64,000 nucleotides of DNA from assembly GCA_029237695.1 (NCBI GenBank), contig CM055279.1, positions 22,261,919 through 22,325,918 of the forward strand. The letters run 5' to 3'. A model generated the notes under the pieces. That model saw nothing but the letters and a program-made list of their open reading frames with translations, ran no database searches and had not been told where the DNA came from. The translations under genes and the position numbers were made by a program. This DNA comes from Conchocele bisecta (taxonomy: Eukaryota > Mollusca > Bivalvia > Lucinida > Thyasiridae). Of the stretch, positions 11,444 to 22,981 are shown one piece after another (within the stretch, counting starts at the first letter, position 1; each line of letters opens with the position of its first letter).

Positions 11444-14400
11444 TGCATGCTGGTCCCTCTGTTACAGAATGGCGAATAGCGCCACCTCTAATCATACTGG
11501 CTGAGCTGGGACTACGCTGGTCCCTCAATTACTGACTGGCGAACAGCGCCACCTCTGATCAGAGTGGCTGAGCTGGGACAACGTTGGTCCCTCAGTTACT
11601 GACTGGCGAACAGCGCCACCTCTGATCAGACTGGCTGAGCTGGGACTACGCTTGTCCCTCTGTTACTGACTGGCGAACAGCGCAACCTCTGATCAGACTG
11701 GCTGAGCAGAGGCTACGCTGGTCCCTCTGTTACAGACTGGCGAACAGCGCAACCTCTGATCAGACTGGCTGATCTGGAACGACGCTTGTCCCTCTGTTAC
11801 TGACTGGCGAACAGCGCAACTTTGTCCCTCTGTTACTGACTGGCGAACAGCGCAACCTCTGATCAGACTGGCTGTGCTGGGGCTACGCTGGTCCCTCTGT
11901 TACAGTCTGGCGAACAGCACAACCTCTGATCAGACTGGCTGAGCTGGGGCGACACTGGTACCTCTGTTACTGACTGGCGAACAGCGCCACCTCTGATCAG
12001 ACTGGCTGAGCTGGGACAACGCTGATCCCTCAGTTACTGACTGGCGAACAGCGCCACCTCTGATCAGAGTGGCTGAGTTGCGACTACGCTGGTCCCTCTG
12101 TTACTGACTGGCGAACAACGCCACATCTGATCAGAGTGGCTGAGCTGGGACAACGCTGGTCCCTCTGTTACAGACTGGCGAACAACGCCACCTCTGATCA
12201 GACTGGCTGAGCTGGGACTACGCTTGTCCCTCTGTTACTGACTGGCGAACAGCGCCACCTCTTATCAGACTGGCTGAGCTGGGGCTAAGCTGGTCCCTCT
12301 GTTACTGACTGGCGAACAGCGCCACCTCTGATTAGACTTGCTGAGCTGGGGCTACGCTGGTCCCTCTGATCAGAATGGCTGAGCTGGGACTACGCTTGTC
12401 CCACTGTTATTGACTGCGAAAAGCGCAACCTCTGATCAGACTGGCTGAGCTGGGACAACGCTAGTCCCTCTGTTACAGACTGGAGAACAGCGCCACCTCT
12501 GATCAGACTGGCTGAGCCGCGCCTACGCTGGTCCCTCTGTTACAGACTGGCGAACAGCGCAACCTCTGATCAGACTGGCTGAGCTGGGGCTACGCTTGTC
12601 CCTGTGTTATTGACTGGCGAAAAGCGCAACCTCTGATCAAACTGGCTGAGCTGGGACAACGCTAGTCCCTCTGTTACAGACTGGAGAACAGCGCTACCTC
12701 TGATCAGACTGGCTGAGCCGGGGCTACGCTGGTACCCTCTGATCCGACTGGCTGAGCTGGGACTACACTTGTCCCTCTGTTATTGACTGGCGAAAAGCGC
12801 AACCTCTGATCAGACTGGCTGAGCTGGGACAACGCTAGTCCCTCTGTTACAGACTGGAGAACAGCGCCACCTCTGATCAGACTGGCTGAGCCGCGGCTAC
12901 GCTGGTCCCTCTGTTACAGACTGGCGAACAACGCAACCTCTGATCAGATTGGCTGAGCTGGGACTACGCTTGTCCCTCTGTTACTGACTGACGAACAGCG
13001 CAACCTCTGATCAGACTGGCTCAGCTGGGGCTACGCTGGTCCCTCTGTTACAAACTGGCGAACAGCACTACCTCTGATCAGACTGGCTTAGCTGGGGCTA
13101 CACTGGTACTACGCTGCGACTACGCTGGTCCCTCTGTTAGTGAATGGCGAACAACGCCACCTCTGATCGGAGTGGCTGAGCTGGGACAACGCTGGTCCCT
13201 CTGTTACAGACCGGCGAACAACGCCACCTCTGATCAGACTGGCTGAGCTGGGACTACGCTTGTCCCTCTGTTACTGACTGGCGAACATCGCCACCTCTGA
13301 TCAAACTGGCTGAGCTGTGGCTAAGCTGGTCCCTCTGTTACTGACTGGCGAACAGCGCCACCTCTGATCAGAATTGCTGAGCTGGGGCTCCTCTGGTCCC
13401 TCTGATCAGACTGGCTGAGATGGGGCTACGCTGGTCCCTCTGTTACTGACACTGGCGAACCGCACAACCTCTGATCAGAGTGGCTGAGTTGGGGCTACGC
13501 TGGTCCCTCTGTTACAGAATGGCGAACAGCGCCACCTCTAATCAACAGCGCAACCTCTGATGAGAGTGGCTGAGCTGGGACTACGCTGGTCCCTCAGTTA
13601 CTGACTGGCGGACAGCGCCATTTCTGATCAGAGTGGCTGAGCTGGGACTACGGTGGTCCCTCTGTTACAGACTGGCGAACAGCGCCACCTCTGATCAGAC
13701 TTGCTGAGCTGGGACTACGCTTGTCCCTCTGTTACTGACTGGCGAACAGCGCAACCTCTGATCAGATTGGCTGAGCTGGGGCTACGCTGGTCCCTCTGTT
13801 ACTGACTGGCGAACAACGCCACCTCTGATCAGAGTGGCTGAGCTGGGACTACGCTGGTCCCTCAGTTACTGACTGGCCAACGGCGCCACCTCTGATCAGA
13901 GTCGCTGAGCTGGGACTACGCTGGTCCCTCTGTTACTGACTGGCGAACAACGCCATCTCTGATCAGACTGGCTGAGCTGGGACTACCCTTGTCCCTCTGT
14001 TACTGACTGGCGAACAGCACCACCTCTGATCGGACCGGCTGAACTGGGGCTACGCTGGTCACTCAGTTACTGACTGGCGAACAGTGCCATCTCTGATCAG
14101 ACTGGCCGAGCTGGGGTTACCCTGGTCCCTCTGTTACTGACTGGCAAACAACGCAACCTCTGATCAGACTGGCTGAGCTGGGACTACGCTGGTCCCTCTG
14201 TTACAGACTGGTGAACAGCGCAACCTCTGATCAGACTGGCCTAGCTGGGGCTACACTGGTCCCTCTCTTACTGACTGGCAAACAGCGCAACCTCTCATCA
14301 GACTGGCTGCTACACTGGTCCCTCTGTTACTGACTGGCGAACAGCGCCACCTCTGATCAGACAGGCTGAGCTGGAGATACACTTGTCCCTCTGTTACTGA

Positions 14401-15329
14401 CTGGTGAACAGCGCAACCTCTGATCAGACTGGCTGAGCTGGGACTACGCTGGTCCCTCAGTTACTGACTGGCGGACAGCGCCACGTCTGATCAGAGTGGC
14501 TGAGCTGGGACTACGGTGGTCCCTCTGTTACAGACTGGCGAACAGCGCCACCTCTGATCAGACTTGCTGAGCTGGGACTACGCTTGTCCCTCTGTTACTG
14601 ACTGGCGAACAGTGCCACCTCTGATCAGAGTGGCTGAGCTGGGACTACGCTGTTCCCTCTGTTACTGACTGGCGAACAACGCCACCTCTGATCAGAGTCA
14701 CTGAGCTGGGACAACGCTGGTCCCTCTGTTACTGACTGGCGAACAGGGCCACCTCTGATCAGACTGGCTGAGCTGGGACTAGGCTTGTCCCACTGTTACT
14801 GACTGGCGAACAGCGCCACCTCTGATCAGAATGGTTGAGCTGGGGCTACGCTGGTACCTCTGTTACTGACTGACGAACAACGCCACATCTGATCAGACTG
14901 GCTGAGCGGGGACTACGCTGGTCCCTCTGTTACTGACTGGCGAACAGCGCCAACTCTGATCAGAGTGGCTGAGATGGGGCTAGACTGGTCCCTCTGTTAC
15001 TGACTGGTGAACAGTGCCACTTCTGATCAGACTGGCTGAGCGGGGACTACGCTGGTCCCTATGTTACTGACTGGCGAAAAGCGCAACCTCTGATCAGACT
15101 GGCTGAGCTGGGGCTACACTGGTCCCTCTGTTACTGACTGGCGAACAGCGCCACCTGATCAGACAGGCTAGCTGGGGTACTCTGGTCTCTGTTACTGACT
15201 GGCGAACAGCGCCAACTCTTATCAGACTGGCTGAGATGGGGCTAGACTGGTCCCTCTGTTACTGACTGGTGAACAGCGCCACTTCTGATCAGACTTGCTG
15301 AGCTGTGACTATTCATGTCCCTCCGTTAC
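11444..15329 (+). repeat. 67-bp satellite array, about 58 copies
   Basis: The unit reads roughly GGTCCCTCTGTTACTGACTG, GCGAACAGCGCCACCTCTGA, TCAGACTGGCTGAGCTGGGA, CTACGCT. TCCCT words recur every 67 bp (for example 11521, 11588, 11655). Copies differ at scattered sites, and some are truncated or rearranged (around 11820, 12365, 13100 and 13540). The array runs into the N gap, so its right end and true length are unknown. The unit resembles the dispersed R2 repeat (GGCGAACAG, CTGATCAGACTG, CTGG..CTAC.CTGGTC). Confidence 0.9.
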
Positions 15330-15829
15330 NNNNNNNNNNNNNNNNNNNNNNNNNNNNNNNNNNNNNNNNNNNNNNNNNNNNNNNNNNNNNNNNNNNNNNN
15401 NNNNNNNNNNNNNNNNNNNNNNNNNNNNNNNNNNNNNNNNNNNNNNNNNNNNNNNNNNNNNNNNNNNNNNNNNNNNNNNNNNNNNNNNNNNNNNNNNNNN
15501 NNNNNNNNNNNNNNNNNNNNNNNNNNNNNNNNNNNNNNNNNNNNNNNNNNNNNNNNNNNNNNNNNNNNNNNNNNNNNNNNNNNNNNNNNNNNNNNNNNNN
15601 NNNNNNNNNNNNNNNNNNNNNNNNNNNNNNNNNNNNNNNNNNNNNNNNNNNNNNNNNNNNNNNNNNNNNNNNNNNNNNNNNNNNNNNNNNNNNNNNNNNN
15701 NNNNNNNNNNNNNNNNNNNNNNNNNNNNNNNNNNNNNNNNNNNNNNNNNNNNNNNNNNNNNNNNNNNNNNNNNNNNNNNNNNNNNNNNNNNNNNNNNNNN
15801 NNNNNNNNNNNNNNNNNNNNNNNNNNNNN
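15330..15829. other. Assembly gap (500 N)
   Basis: A continuous run of N. It separates two unrelated tandem arrays and probably marks collapsed or unassembled satellite. Confidence 0.98.
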
Positions 15830-16265
15830 TGGATATTCAAAACAACCCAGCTCAAAATTCAAATACACATCTCCAATCTGCGTGAATATCGATCTCAGAG
15901 CTGGCTCGATATTCAAAAGATCCCAGCTCGAAATTCGCACTGCATTTGCAATATTGTTGTCGAATATCGATCTCAGAGCTGGCTCGATATTCAAAACAAC
16001 CCAGCTCGAAATTCAAATACGTATGTCCAACCTGCTCGAATATCGATCTCAGAGCTGGCTCGATATTCAAAACAACCCAGCTCGATTTCAAATACGTATG
16101 TCCAACCTGCTCGAATATCGATCTCAGAGCTGGCTCGATATTCAAAACAACGCAGCTCGAAATCAGTTCCGGTGAATATCGACCTCGCAGCTTTGGATTC
16201 AACTCGAAATTCAACTCGATATTCAACTCGAAATTCAAACCGGTGAATATCGAATTTCGATGTTC
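15830..16265 (+). repeat. About 76-bp tandem repeat with palindromic monomer
   Basis: GAATATCGATCTCAGAGCTG starts recur at 15884, 15962, 16038 and 16113, with a degenerate start at 16174 (spacings 78, 76, 75 and 61). Each monomer contains the inverted pair GAATATCGA / TCGATATTC around the AGCTGG core, so each unit can form a hairpin. The end (16195-16262) degrades into alternating CTCGAAATTCAA and CTCGATATTCAA words. Confidence 0.85.
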
Positions 16266-16289
16266 GATGTCAGAGCCAACTTCACACAC

Positions 16290-16395
16290 CCAAACTATTC
16301 TTTATATCAGAGACATCATCTGAGACACGTTCGGGTAAAATAAACATTAATTCAACATTACCCCACGTATTGATTGGCATCATTATACATTTTAT
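16290..16395 (+). mobile_element. Fragment of the TTAA MITE family (R4)
   Basis: TATCAGAGACATCATCTGAG, GGGTAAAATAAACATTAATT and CATTATACATTTTAT match the left interior of the R4 element at 52925-53334. The right part is absent here. Confidence 0.55.
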
Positions 16396-16445
16396 TAGCC
16401 AGGTTTTTTAAAAAAAATCAAGGTTATTGGATTGGCGAAAGCCGG

Positions 16446-16486
16446 GATGGCGGGCGGCGGCGGGCGGGCGGCGGGCGGGCGGCGTC
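16446..16486 (+). repeat. GGC/GGGC minisatellite
   Basis: Alternating GGCGGC and GGGCGG words give several closely spaced G-triplets, compatible with G-quadruplex formation on this strand. Confidence 0.7.
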
Positions 16487-17420
16487 CACAATCAATGTTA
16501 AGTTTTCGTGCTTGAGTCCATTTCTTTGTTACTGTACCACCTAGGACCACCAAACTGTCACAGCTTCATAATCAAGGGGTGCCCACCACGTATCACTATC
16601 CAACATGTTACTTTTTTTTTTAACTTGACCCATTTTTCCGCGCAGTCGACTTAGCCATTTTCAATATTAAGTTTTCGCGTTTTCAATGTTAAATTTTCGT
16701 GTTTAAGTCCATTTATTTGGTACTGTACCACCTAGGACCACCAAACTTTCACAGCTTCATAATCAAGGGGTGCCCACCACATATCACTATCCAACATGTT
16801 ACTTTTTTTTTAACTTGACCCATTTTTTCCGCGCAGTCGACTTAGCCATTTTCAATGTTAAGTTTTCGCGTTTTCAATGTTAAGTTTTCGTGTTTAAGTC
16901 CATTTATTTGGTACTGTACCACCTAGGACCACCAAACTTTCACAGCTTCATAACCAAGGGTTGCCTACCACATACAACTATCCAAAATGTGACCATTTTT
17001 TTACCTTCACCTATTATTTCTAAGTAATTTACTTAGCAATTTTCAACGTTAACTTTTTAACGTACGTCTGGTTAAATTGTTTGGTTAAAACTGTTTCGTT
17101 ATACTATATCTCTGCAAATACTTCGCCCATTACCTTGAAACTTCACATGGGTGTTTATCATCGTCTATATTTTCATTCTAACCCCAACCGTGCGGCCCCT
17201 ATGCGCAATGACAAGGTCAAATTACTTTGAATTTATTGGTTAAAGTTTGTTCGTGTACTATATCTCTTCAACTGCTTCACCCATTACCTTGATACTTCAC
17301 ATGGGTGTTTATCATCATTGTCGCACCCGCTTGCGGAAAGCGCGATATCGTCGGCATTTTGGCATACGTCCGTCCGTCCGTACGTCCGTGTGTCCGGTTA
17401 AAGTTTTTTCGTTAAAGTTT
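16487..17420 (+). repeat. About 190-bp tandem repeat (three copies) and a related decayed tail
   Basis: GTACTGTACCACCTAGGACC recurs three times with a period near 190 bp, together with CACAGCTTCATAA, ATCCAACATGTTACTTTTTT and CGCGCAGTCGACTTAGCC. Beyond 17040 the pattern loosens. CTTCACATGGGTGTTTATCA appears twice, and a CGTCCGTCCGTACGTCCG run lies at about 17368-17395. The reverse-complement style of these words recurs at 48050-48850. Confidence 0.75.
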
Positions 17421-17574
17421 TTCCATCTACTATATCTATTGTTTTAGTGTCCATGCCTCGCCCCAAGGCGCGACATGCAGGCCACGGCCATCTTGTCTAC
17501 AAAAAGTGGGTATAATTATGTTATCCAAGTGTCCATGCTTGGAAAAAACCTGGCCTTCGTGGCTTTGCCTCGTT

Positions 17575-17905
17575 TCTTGTATCAGACGTAAATTTACAAA
17601 CTGATATCAGGGGCGATAACCGTGTTTTCTTAAAATGTTACCAGATATTACTAATTATTCTCTGTATTAATTTTAGATGTGCAATGATCATGCTTTATAA
17701 TGTGTCGAATATATTATTGTTTAAGGTGAAACATTTAATTAGCATAAATACTATCAGTAAAATAAATATTGCTCAATGATTATTCTGTATAGCGGGCACT
17801 CGTAATTTTTAGAACTGGGGTAATAGTGACACAATTATACACTTATTTAATTCCTATAAAGAACAGTTTGTGCCTACCGAGTGGGCATGTACATTTAAAT
17901 GTAAT
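17575..17905 (+). mobile_element. R4 (TTAA MITE) copy, left part shortened
   Basis: Contains CTGATATCAGGGGCGATAAC, GCGGGCACTCGTAATTTTTA and AGAACAGTTTGTGCCTACCG, ending GAGTGGGCATGTACATTTAA. It aligns along its length with 53045-53340. Confidence 0.65.
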
Positions 17906-17945
17906 ACATGTAACGGAGATCAAGGCACGTTCTCACCCGCTTGTA

Positions 17946-18260
17946 TCAAGGTGCATGATCAAGTGGTTACAACAACAACAACGCCGCCCACTCCAAAGTA
18001 AGTATTATTTTATATTTTCCTTAATATACAACGGATTTTGATGTAATATCGCGCAGCAAACGCGTCTTCATGAGCTGCATTTGGTGGACCAGGGAGTTTG
18101 GCACAGACTTATGTCGTTTTTGCAATACGCGTTTGATGCGCCATATTTCATCAATATCCGTTACGTAATAAGTACGCTATAAAAGAATACGTACTTTGAA
18201 TCAGATGCATTCTGGAAATTTCACACATTAGTTTAAATGTAAAACATGTAACGGAGATCA
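17946..18260 (+). mobile_element. Fold-back element R6, partly deleted
   Basis: Begins AAGGTGCATGATCAAGTGGT TACAACAACAACAACG and carries GCATTTGGTGGACCAGGGAG, TTTGATGCGCCATATTTCAT and ACTTTGAATCAGATGCATTC. Full-length relatives are at 53341-53713 and 27390-27827. The central hairpin is shortened and the right terminal repeat is missing. A roughly 50-bp direct repeat (17900-17946 and about 18232-18285) flanks the remnant. Confidence 0.6.
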
Positions 18261-18300
18261 TGGCACGTTCTCACCCGCCTGTATACGGCTAGTAGGAGCC

Positions 18301-19463
18301 ACAGGTGGAAGACTCGGACCTATGACACCAAAAAATGCCTATTAAAAAATATCCCATTACCCCACCCACCTTGGTCTCGTACATTACCATCTTCTATAAA
18401 GAAAGGTGGATAACATGTGGCCATTATAGAAAGAGCCCTCTCGTTTCCGAATCGCACAAACACAATACACATCGATTAAATGTATGATTTCTGTCGCTGG
18501 CAATCGATCAAGGTATTAGGTGTGTGAATATATTCACTTCAAATCGCTCTTCCCAGCATTTATTCATTTATTCGCATTTTGTATACCCCATCCAAAGCGA
18601 AATTTGAGTGTACGAAAGAATCTCACACAGAATCGGTGGCCGTCCGGCGTGGATTATCGGTCATATTTGACCAATAACTGATTGCCAGCTCAAACTAAAG
18701 TGGTGCACAATGACCATATACATTAGCAACTCCAACCATACAAAGTTCGTCCAATTGTGATCGTTCACCGATCTAAAAAACACATTTTTTATACTTTCAT
18801 TCATGATTCGCGTACTATCAGATTATGTCTTCCGGAATCCCGAAATAGGTTGAATGACGTCATTACAGTTTAGATTTAGCCAATCAGAGATGTTCTTTAC
18901 ATAGACGCTTCCGGTTGTATTGTGGAAGATGGTGCATTGACCCGGTTCCAGATAATGAACGAAATTAGACAAAAAATTGTTTTTTAGATCGGTGAACGAT
19001 TACAATTGGACGAACTTTGTATGGTTGGAGTTTATAATGTATATGGTCATGGTGCACGTCATTGGTTTGAGCTGGCGATCAGCTATCGGCCAAATATGAC
19101 CGATAATCCACGCCGCACGTCTTCCGATTCTGTGTGAGATTCTTTCGTACACGCAACTTTCGCTTTTGATGGGGTAATCAAAACGCGAATAACTCAATAA
19201 ATACTTGAAACAGCGATTTGAAGTGAGTATATTCACACACCTAATACCTTTATCGATTGCCAGAGACATATTTCATACATTTAATCGATGTTTATTGTGT
19301 GTGTGCGAATCTGAAAAGAGAGGGCTCTTTCTATAATAGCCATATTCATACCCACCTTTCTATAAACAGAAGATGGTAATGTACGAGACCAAGTGGGTGG
19401 GGTAATGGGATTTTTTTAATAGGCATTTCTTTGGTGTCATAGGTCCGAGTCTTCCACCTGTGG
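18301..19463. mobile_element. 1.16-kb inverted-repeat DNA transposon with 8-bp target duplication
   Basis: Two arms of about 480 bp (18301-18785 and 18980-19463) are diverged reverse complements, starting ACAGGTGGAAGACTCGGACC and ending with its complement. The 194-bp spacer has no frame. The element is flanked by TAGGAGCC (18293-18300 and 19464-19471). The uninterrupted junction, CTAGTAGGAGCCGTGTCC, exists in the duplicated segment at about 53780, which shows an insertion. An 8-bp duplication and CAG-type ends fit hAT elements; a 6-bp duplication is an alternative reading because the right end carries two extra bases. No transposase is encoded. Confidence 0.8.
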
Positions 19464-19471
19464 TAGGAGCC

Positions 19472-20030
19472 GTGTCCAAGTAACCATCCAGAATTTAGTT
19501 TTCAACGATGTATGTGTTCATATTACCAGTGCTAAACTTAAATGAATACTTTGGACACGACTTCAGCCTTTAGTCTGGCGGTTTTGAGCTTGCCTATGTC
19601 TTCACATACTCTTATAAATAACAATGTTGTGCACCATGATAAACCGATCTGCGTTTAAGCTGAGCCCTTTCTGAACGCTACTGTCCAGCGTAAGTGTCTG
19701 AACACCACATGCGCTTTCATCATGGTGTGACGCATTCATTTTGATATACACATTTGTTTTTGGTTTGTTCAAACAATGTGTTCCTTAGCCATATTGTCAA
19801 ACTGATCTTCTCCAGGAGAAGAATTCACATACGTGTAAAATCTTGTTTGCTAATCCTGTTCTCAATTGTATGTATATATATCTCTCACTTCCCATAATTT
19901 GAAATATTTACGCCTTCCATCAATTCGTAATGAAAACGCCCATCGACGTATTGCGTTTACATTCCAATACAATACATTAGAGCCATCACGTGACGGTCGG
20001 CCAGGGTGAGTCGGTGGGTCGGTCGGTCGG
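19472..20030 (+). repeat. Right part of a duplicated segment (paired with about 53790-54345)
   Basis: AAGTAACCATCCAGAATTTA, GGACACGACTTCAGCCTTTA, CATGCGCTTTCATCATGGTG and CGCCCATCGACGTATTGCGT all recur in the same order at 53790-54345. Similarity ends near GAGCCATCACGTGACG. No coding region is visible. Confidence 0.7.
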
Positions 20031-21545
20031 AGTGTATGTACAAGACACAATGAATCGATCCAAGATAATGGCAGAACACGAGGCAGAAAATCAATACAAG
20101 TACAGGTGCAATAATGGGGGATCGTAGCTAGTTATTTCCCTTTGCAAATATATTTCTAGAGATCCGTTTCTTTGGTTTATTTTAGCGTTTATTTCTTATT
20201 GAATAACTTACAAAAAAAAGACTGCTAACAGGGAAGACAGAGATCATGTGCTTTCTGATCTGGGTCTACACTCATTACCATCACAATTAATAAGTGTGAA
20301 CATATGAATCTGGCAAATATTGCTGTTCCAGATCAGATTGCACAGGATGTAGGATTATATGTATGAAGACTAGCCAAAAACACTATAATGGCTCCTTTAC
20401 ACAACAAATCATGTGATATTCACTTTTTTGCAAGCAAGTAAGGCCATAAAATACACACGTTGGACCGGATTTCTATAAATAAATTCAAATGGACATATCT
20501 CACTACGATACCTCATTGATGTTATACAATTCTTCACATTGCCGACAAACGGCGATAATAATGAAAAACACGATAACGGTGTTTATGCCAGATCTGGCTG
20601 AGATCCTTTGTCTCATACATATACATAGTCAAGCGGTTTATATAACCCGATGGTAGCTTAATATAAGACGACTCATGAGAGAATGGTCCCAACGGCTGCT
20701 ATGGTCGTTGTCACCCATCATACGTTAGAGCAAGGTAGCACACTGGTGCAGTCTGATATTGGCTACATCTTAATGTTAGTTTGTTATTGGCACTATGGAT
20801 TATTCATTGGCGAACAGTGTAGGCCCTGATCAGACTGCGCGAATACGCAGACAGATATGGACCTGCACCGGTCGCCATTACATTTCAACCCGTTTTCGCA
20901 TGGCGCAGCATGCAGATACCGCATGTTTGTTGTGGATACGCCGCTGTGAATGTGCGACATTTAGGGGTGTATTCCTTTTGCATATTTCCGGTAACTTTAA
21001 TCTCTGCTCAAGAATGTTGATATGTATTTATTATAATGGCAATAAGTCCTACATAGTTGTCGTTCGCCTCACGCACTGAAAATTACATATCAACAAGTCG
21101 CAGCACTTCATTTGATCAAGTTATAAACAGTCTACATTATATTCAAGTGTATACAATCAGAATATGTGACAAGCAGGCGAGATAATTTGGTAATGCAATA
21201 TCGAAGAACAGAGGTACCGATAAGTACATGTAACATTTGTATTATTGGTTTAAAGTATTTATACTAAACCACAATTTGAAAGAACTTTCCATTATTAAGA
21301 CTAGTTTAATTAATTTAACTAAAAACTAAATTACTAACCATCGATTGCATTCCAACTTGCTTCAGGCAATACGATTCAAGTCGTTAATTTAATTAGAGTT
21401 AAGGGACAGACATTTGATCATTGTGAGCCATATTTTTGTCATATGCGATCACGAACAGACATTATCACCTGAGATAAATGACCAAGACCCTCATCAAAAA
21501 TAAGATCACATGTGTTTTCTTCGTTTCCGGTTTAGAGAGGTTCCA
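20031..21545. other. No gene seen; one R2 copy at 20795-20890
   Basis: TTGGCGAACAGTGTAGGCCC, TGATCAGACTGCGCGAATAC and GGACCTGCACCGGTCGCC mark an R2 copy. The open frame running through it is a by-product of the repeat. The rest has no recognised feature. Confidence 0.45.
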
Positions 21546-21547
21546 CT

Positions 21548-21780
21548 GTATATAAAACTAGATTTGCCAGTAAGCGATGCTAACGGAATACTCCCCGCGT
21601 GGGCCCATGTGTCCCTAAATATGTAAGGAAATAGAAGTTGTAACATATTTCTCTGATGTTAAGTTTTGTAAAGAGACTAAGTATTTGATCTTGACTTTGG
21701 GATCAGCGTGGGTTGGACGGTCGTGGATTTGGAGCAGCATGGTAGTATAGCCTTACAGTAATGCATGTGCACTGACTTAC
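21548..21780 (+). repeat. R1 copy with its leader
   Basis: TGCCAGTAAGCGATGCTAAC and GCGTGGGCCCATGTGTCC match 597-650. GACTTTGGGATCAGCGTGG and GTCGTGGATTTGGAGC then follow, as in the first R1 unit. Confidence 0.6.
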
Positions 21781-21853
21781 GGACTGACACCCTGACTCCA
21801 GTATACCCCCCCCCCCCCAAAAAAAAAATAAAAACTCGCAATGCGCAATCACA

Positions 21854-22078
21854 ATGCCTATCAGAGACGACTTCATGGACAGTATCCACCGTACCGTCTC
21901 TGGAGACGTATACCATGAACTTGAACACTATGTTGGTGAACAATTCTTACAATGTGTTATGGGAGCCGGTGTGAATAGCATAACCCATACAAAAGATGTA
22001 TACACTTTTCTAGGGGCTGCTTTCAAGTGTGCAAAAAGCTGCTATGAACTTTACTCTCAGCACAGCATTCGAGCATAA
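21854..22078 (+). CDS. Hypothetical short coding region or terminal exon, 74 aa
   Basis: Product not recognised. The frame begins MPIRDDFMDSIHRTV and ends with TAA. Composition is balanced (four Cys, mixed acidic and aromatic residues) and it lies outside any repeat family seen elsewhere in the window, unlike most short frames here. No convincing splice acceptor precedes it: upstream is a C-run and an A-run at about 21808-21830. No clear poly-A signal follows. It could be a chance frame, a decayed exon or a small gene. Treat as weak. Confidence 0.25.
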   Translation: MPIRDDFMDSIHRTVSGDVYHELEHYVGEQFLQCVMGAGVNSITHTKDVYTFLGAAFKCAKSCYELYSQHSIRA

Positions 22079-22362
22079 GTTGGATATGCTACTGACTGTG
22101 AATTGTGAACATTATTGTGTACACGAGGCTCAGGTGAATACACTGTACGACTATACGACTTGTGCAATGAACCCTTGAACTTCAATATATACACCATGAG
22201 TTGTACGTTATTGCCATTATCAACTGTTGTAGTAGATGCCTGTATATAATTCACATATATGTATTCGTGTATTTTCACATTTCATACATGTACAACATTT
22301 CATATCTCTGACAAGAGGAAATTAAGCTATTGAATAGAATTGAATAGTATAGCTCATTTCAG

Positions 22363-22820
22363 GCGCGGATTCAGGATTTCTGGTTAGGGGGGGGGGGGGG
22401 GCGTAATTATTTTGCAATACTTTACTATATTATCGAACGAGTTATGCTCGTGCGATAATATAGTCAAGTATTGCAAAATAGTCGGGATAGCGCTTCAATT
22501 TGTTGAAATCTACATCGCGTTTCATCGCATTTCCTGCGTTCTGGCACATTTTGGAGCAAAAATATTGACACTGTCATAGTATGTTTAGACATGAGTTTTG
22601 ATTGCATGAAACGTGCCTTGTAACTTGTAAAAAATCTTTCCTCGGCGAAATTTAGGGGGGGGGGAGGGCGCGCGCCGGGTCCGCCCCCTCCTTCCCCCCC
22701 CCCCCCCCCCGTTGCATGAAACGTGCCTTGTAACTTGTAAAAAATCTTTACTCGGCGAAATTTAGGGGGGGGAGGGCGCGCGCCGGGTCCGCCCTCCCCC
22801 CTCCGTGAATCCGCCCATGA
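22363..22820. mobile_element. hAT-like non-autonomous element, G-rich with internal duplication
   Basis: The left end, AGGCGCGGATTCAGGATTTC, and the right end, CTCCGTGAATCCGCCCATGA, are imperfect inverted repeats. Inside are a palindrome around 22429-22470 (ACTATATTATCGAACGAG..CTCGTGCGATAATATAGT) and a direct duplication of about 110 bp (about 22605-22700 and 22713-22798, both with GCATGAAACGTGCCTTGTAA and GGGCGCGCGCCGGGTCCGCC). Long G and C homopolymers lie at 22386-22402 and 22693-22710. The assignment rests on end sequence only. Confidence 0.5.
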
Positions 22821-22981
22821 ATTTACATCCAAGCAGTGTGTTCGGTATAGAGAGATTACCTGTATATCTGCCGTTGACATTCGGAGTACTCGGAGTATTC
22901 TAGACCTCGAATGGAATACATCACTGCTCGCCGAACGATTACAAACATTTCTACCGGCTATTCGAAACGACTCCTCATTTG

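Noticed and set aside
11444..15329. Possible CRISPR-like array
   Set aside because: The 67-bp units are contiguous without unique spacers, and the sequence is from an animal; it is a satellite.
15295..16323. Long open frames across the N gap on both strands
   Set aside because: They exist only because N positions contain no stop codons; the flanks are tandem repeats.
22464..22880. 138-codon minus-strand frame rich in Gly and Pro
   Set aside because: It is produced by G/C homopolymers and a duplicated transposon segment; no protein family is recognisable.
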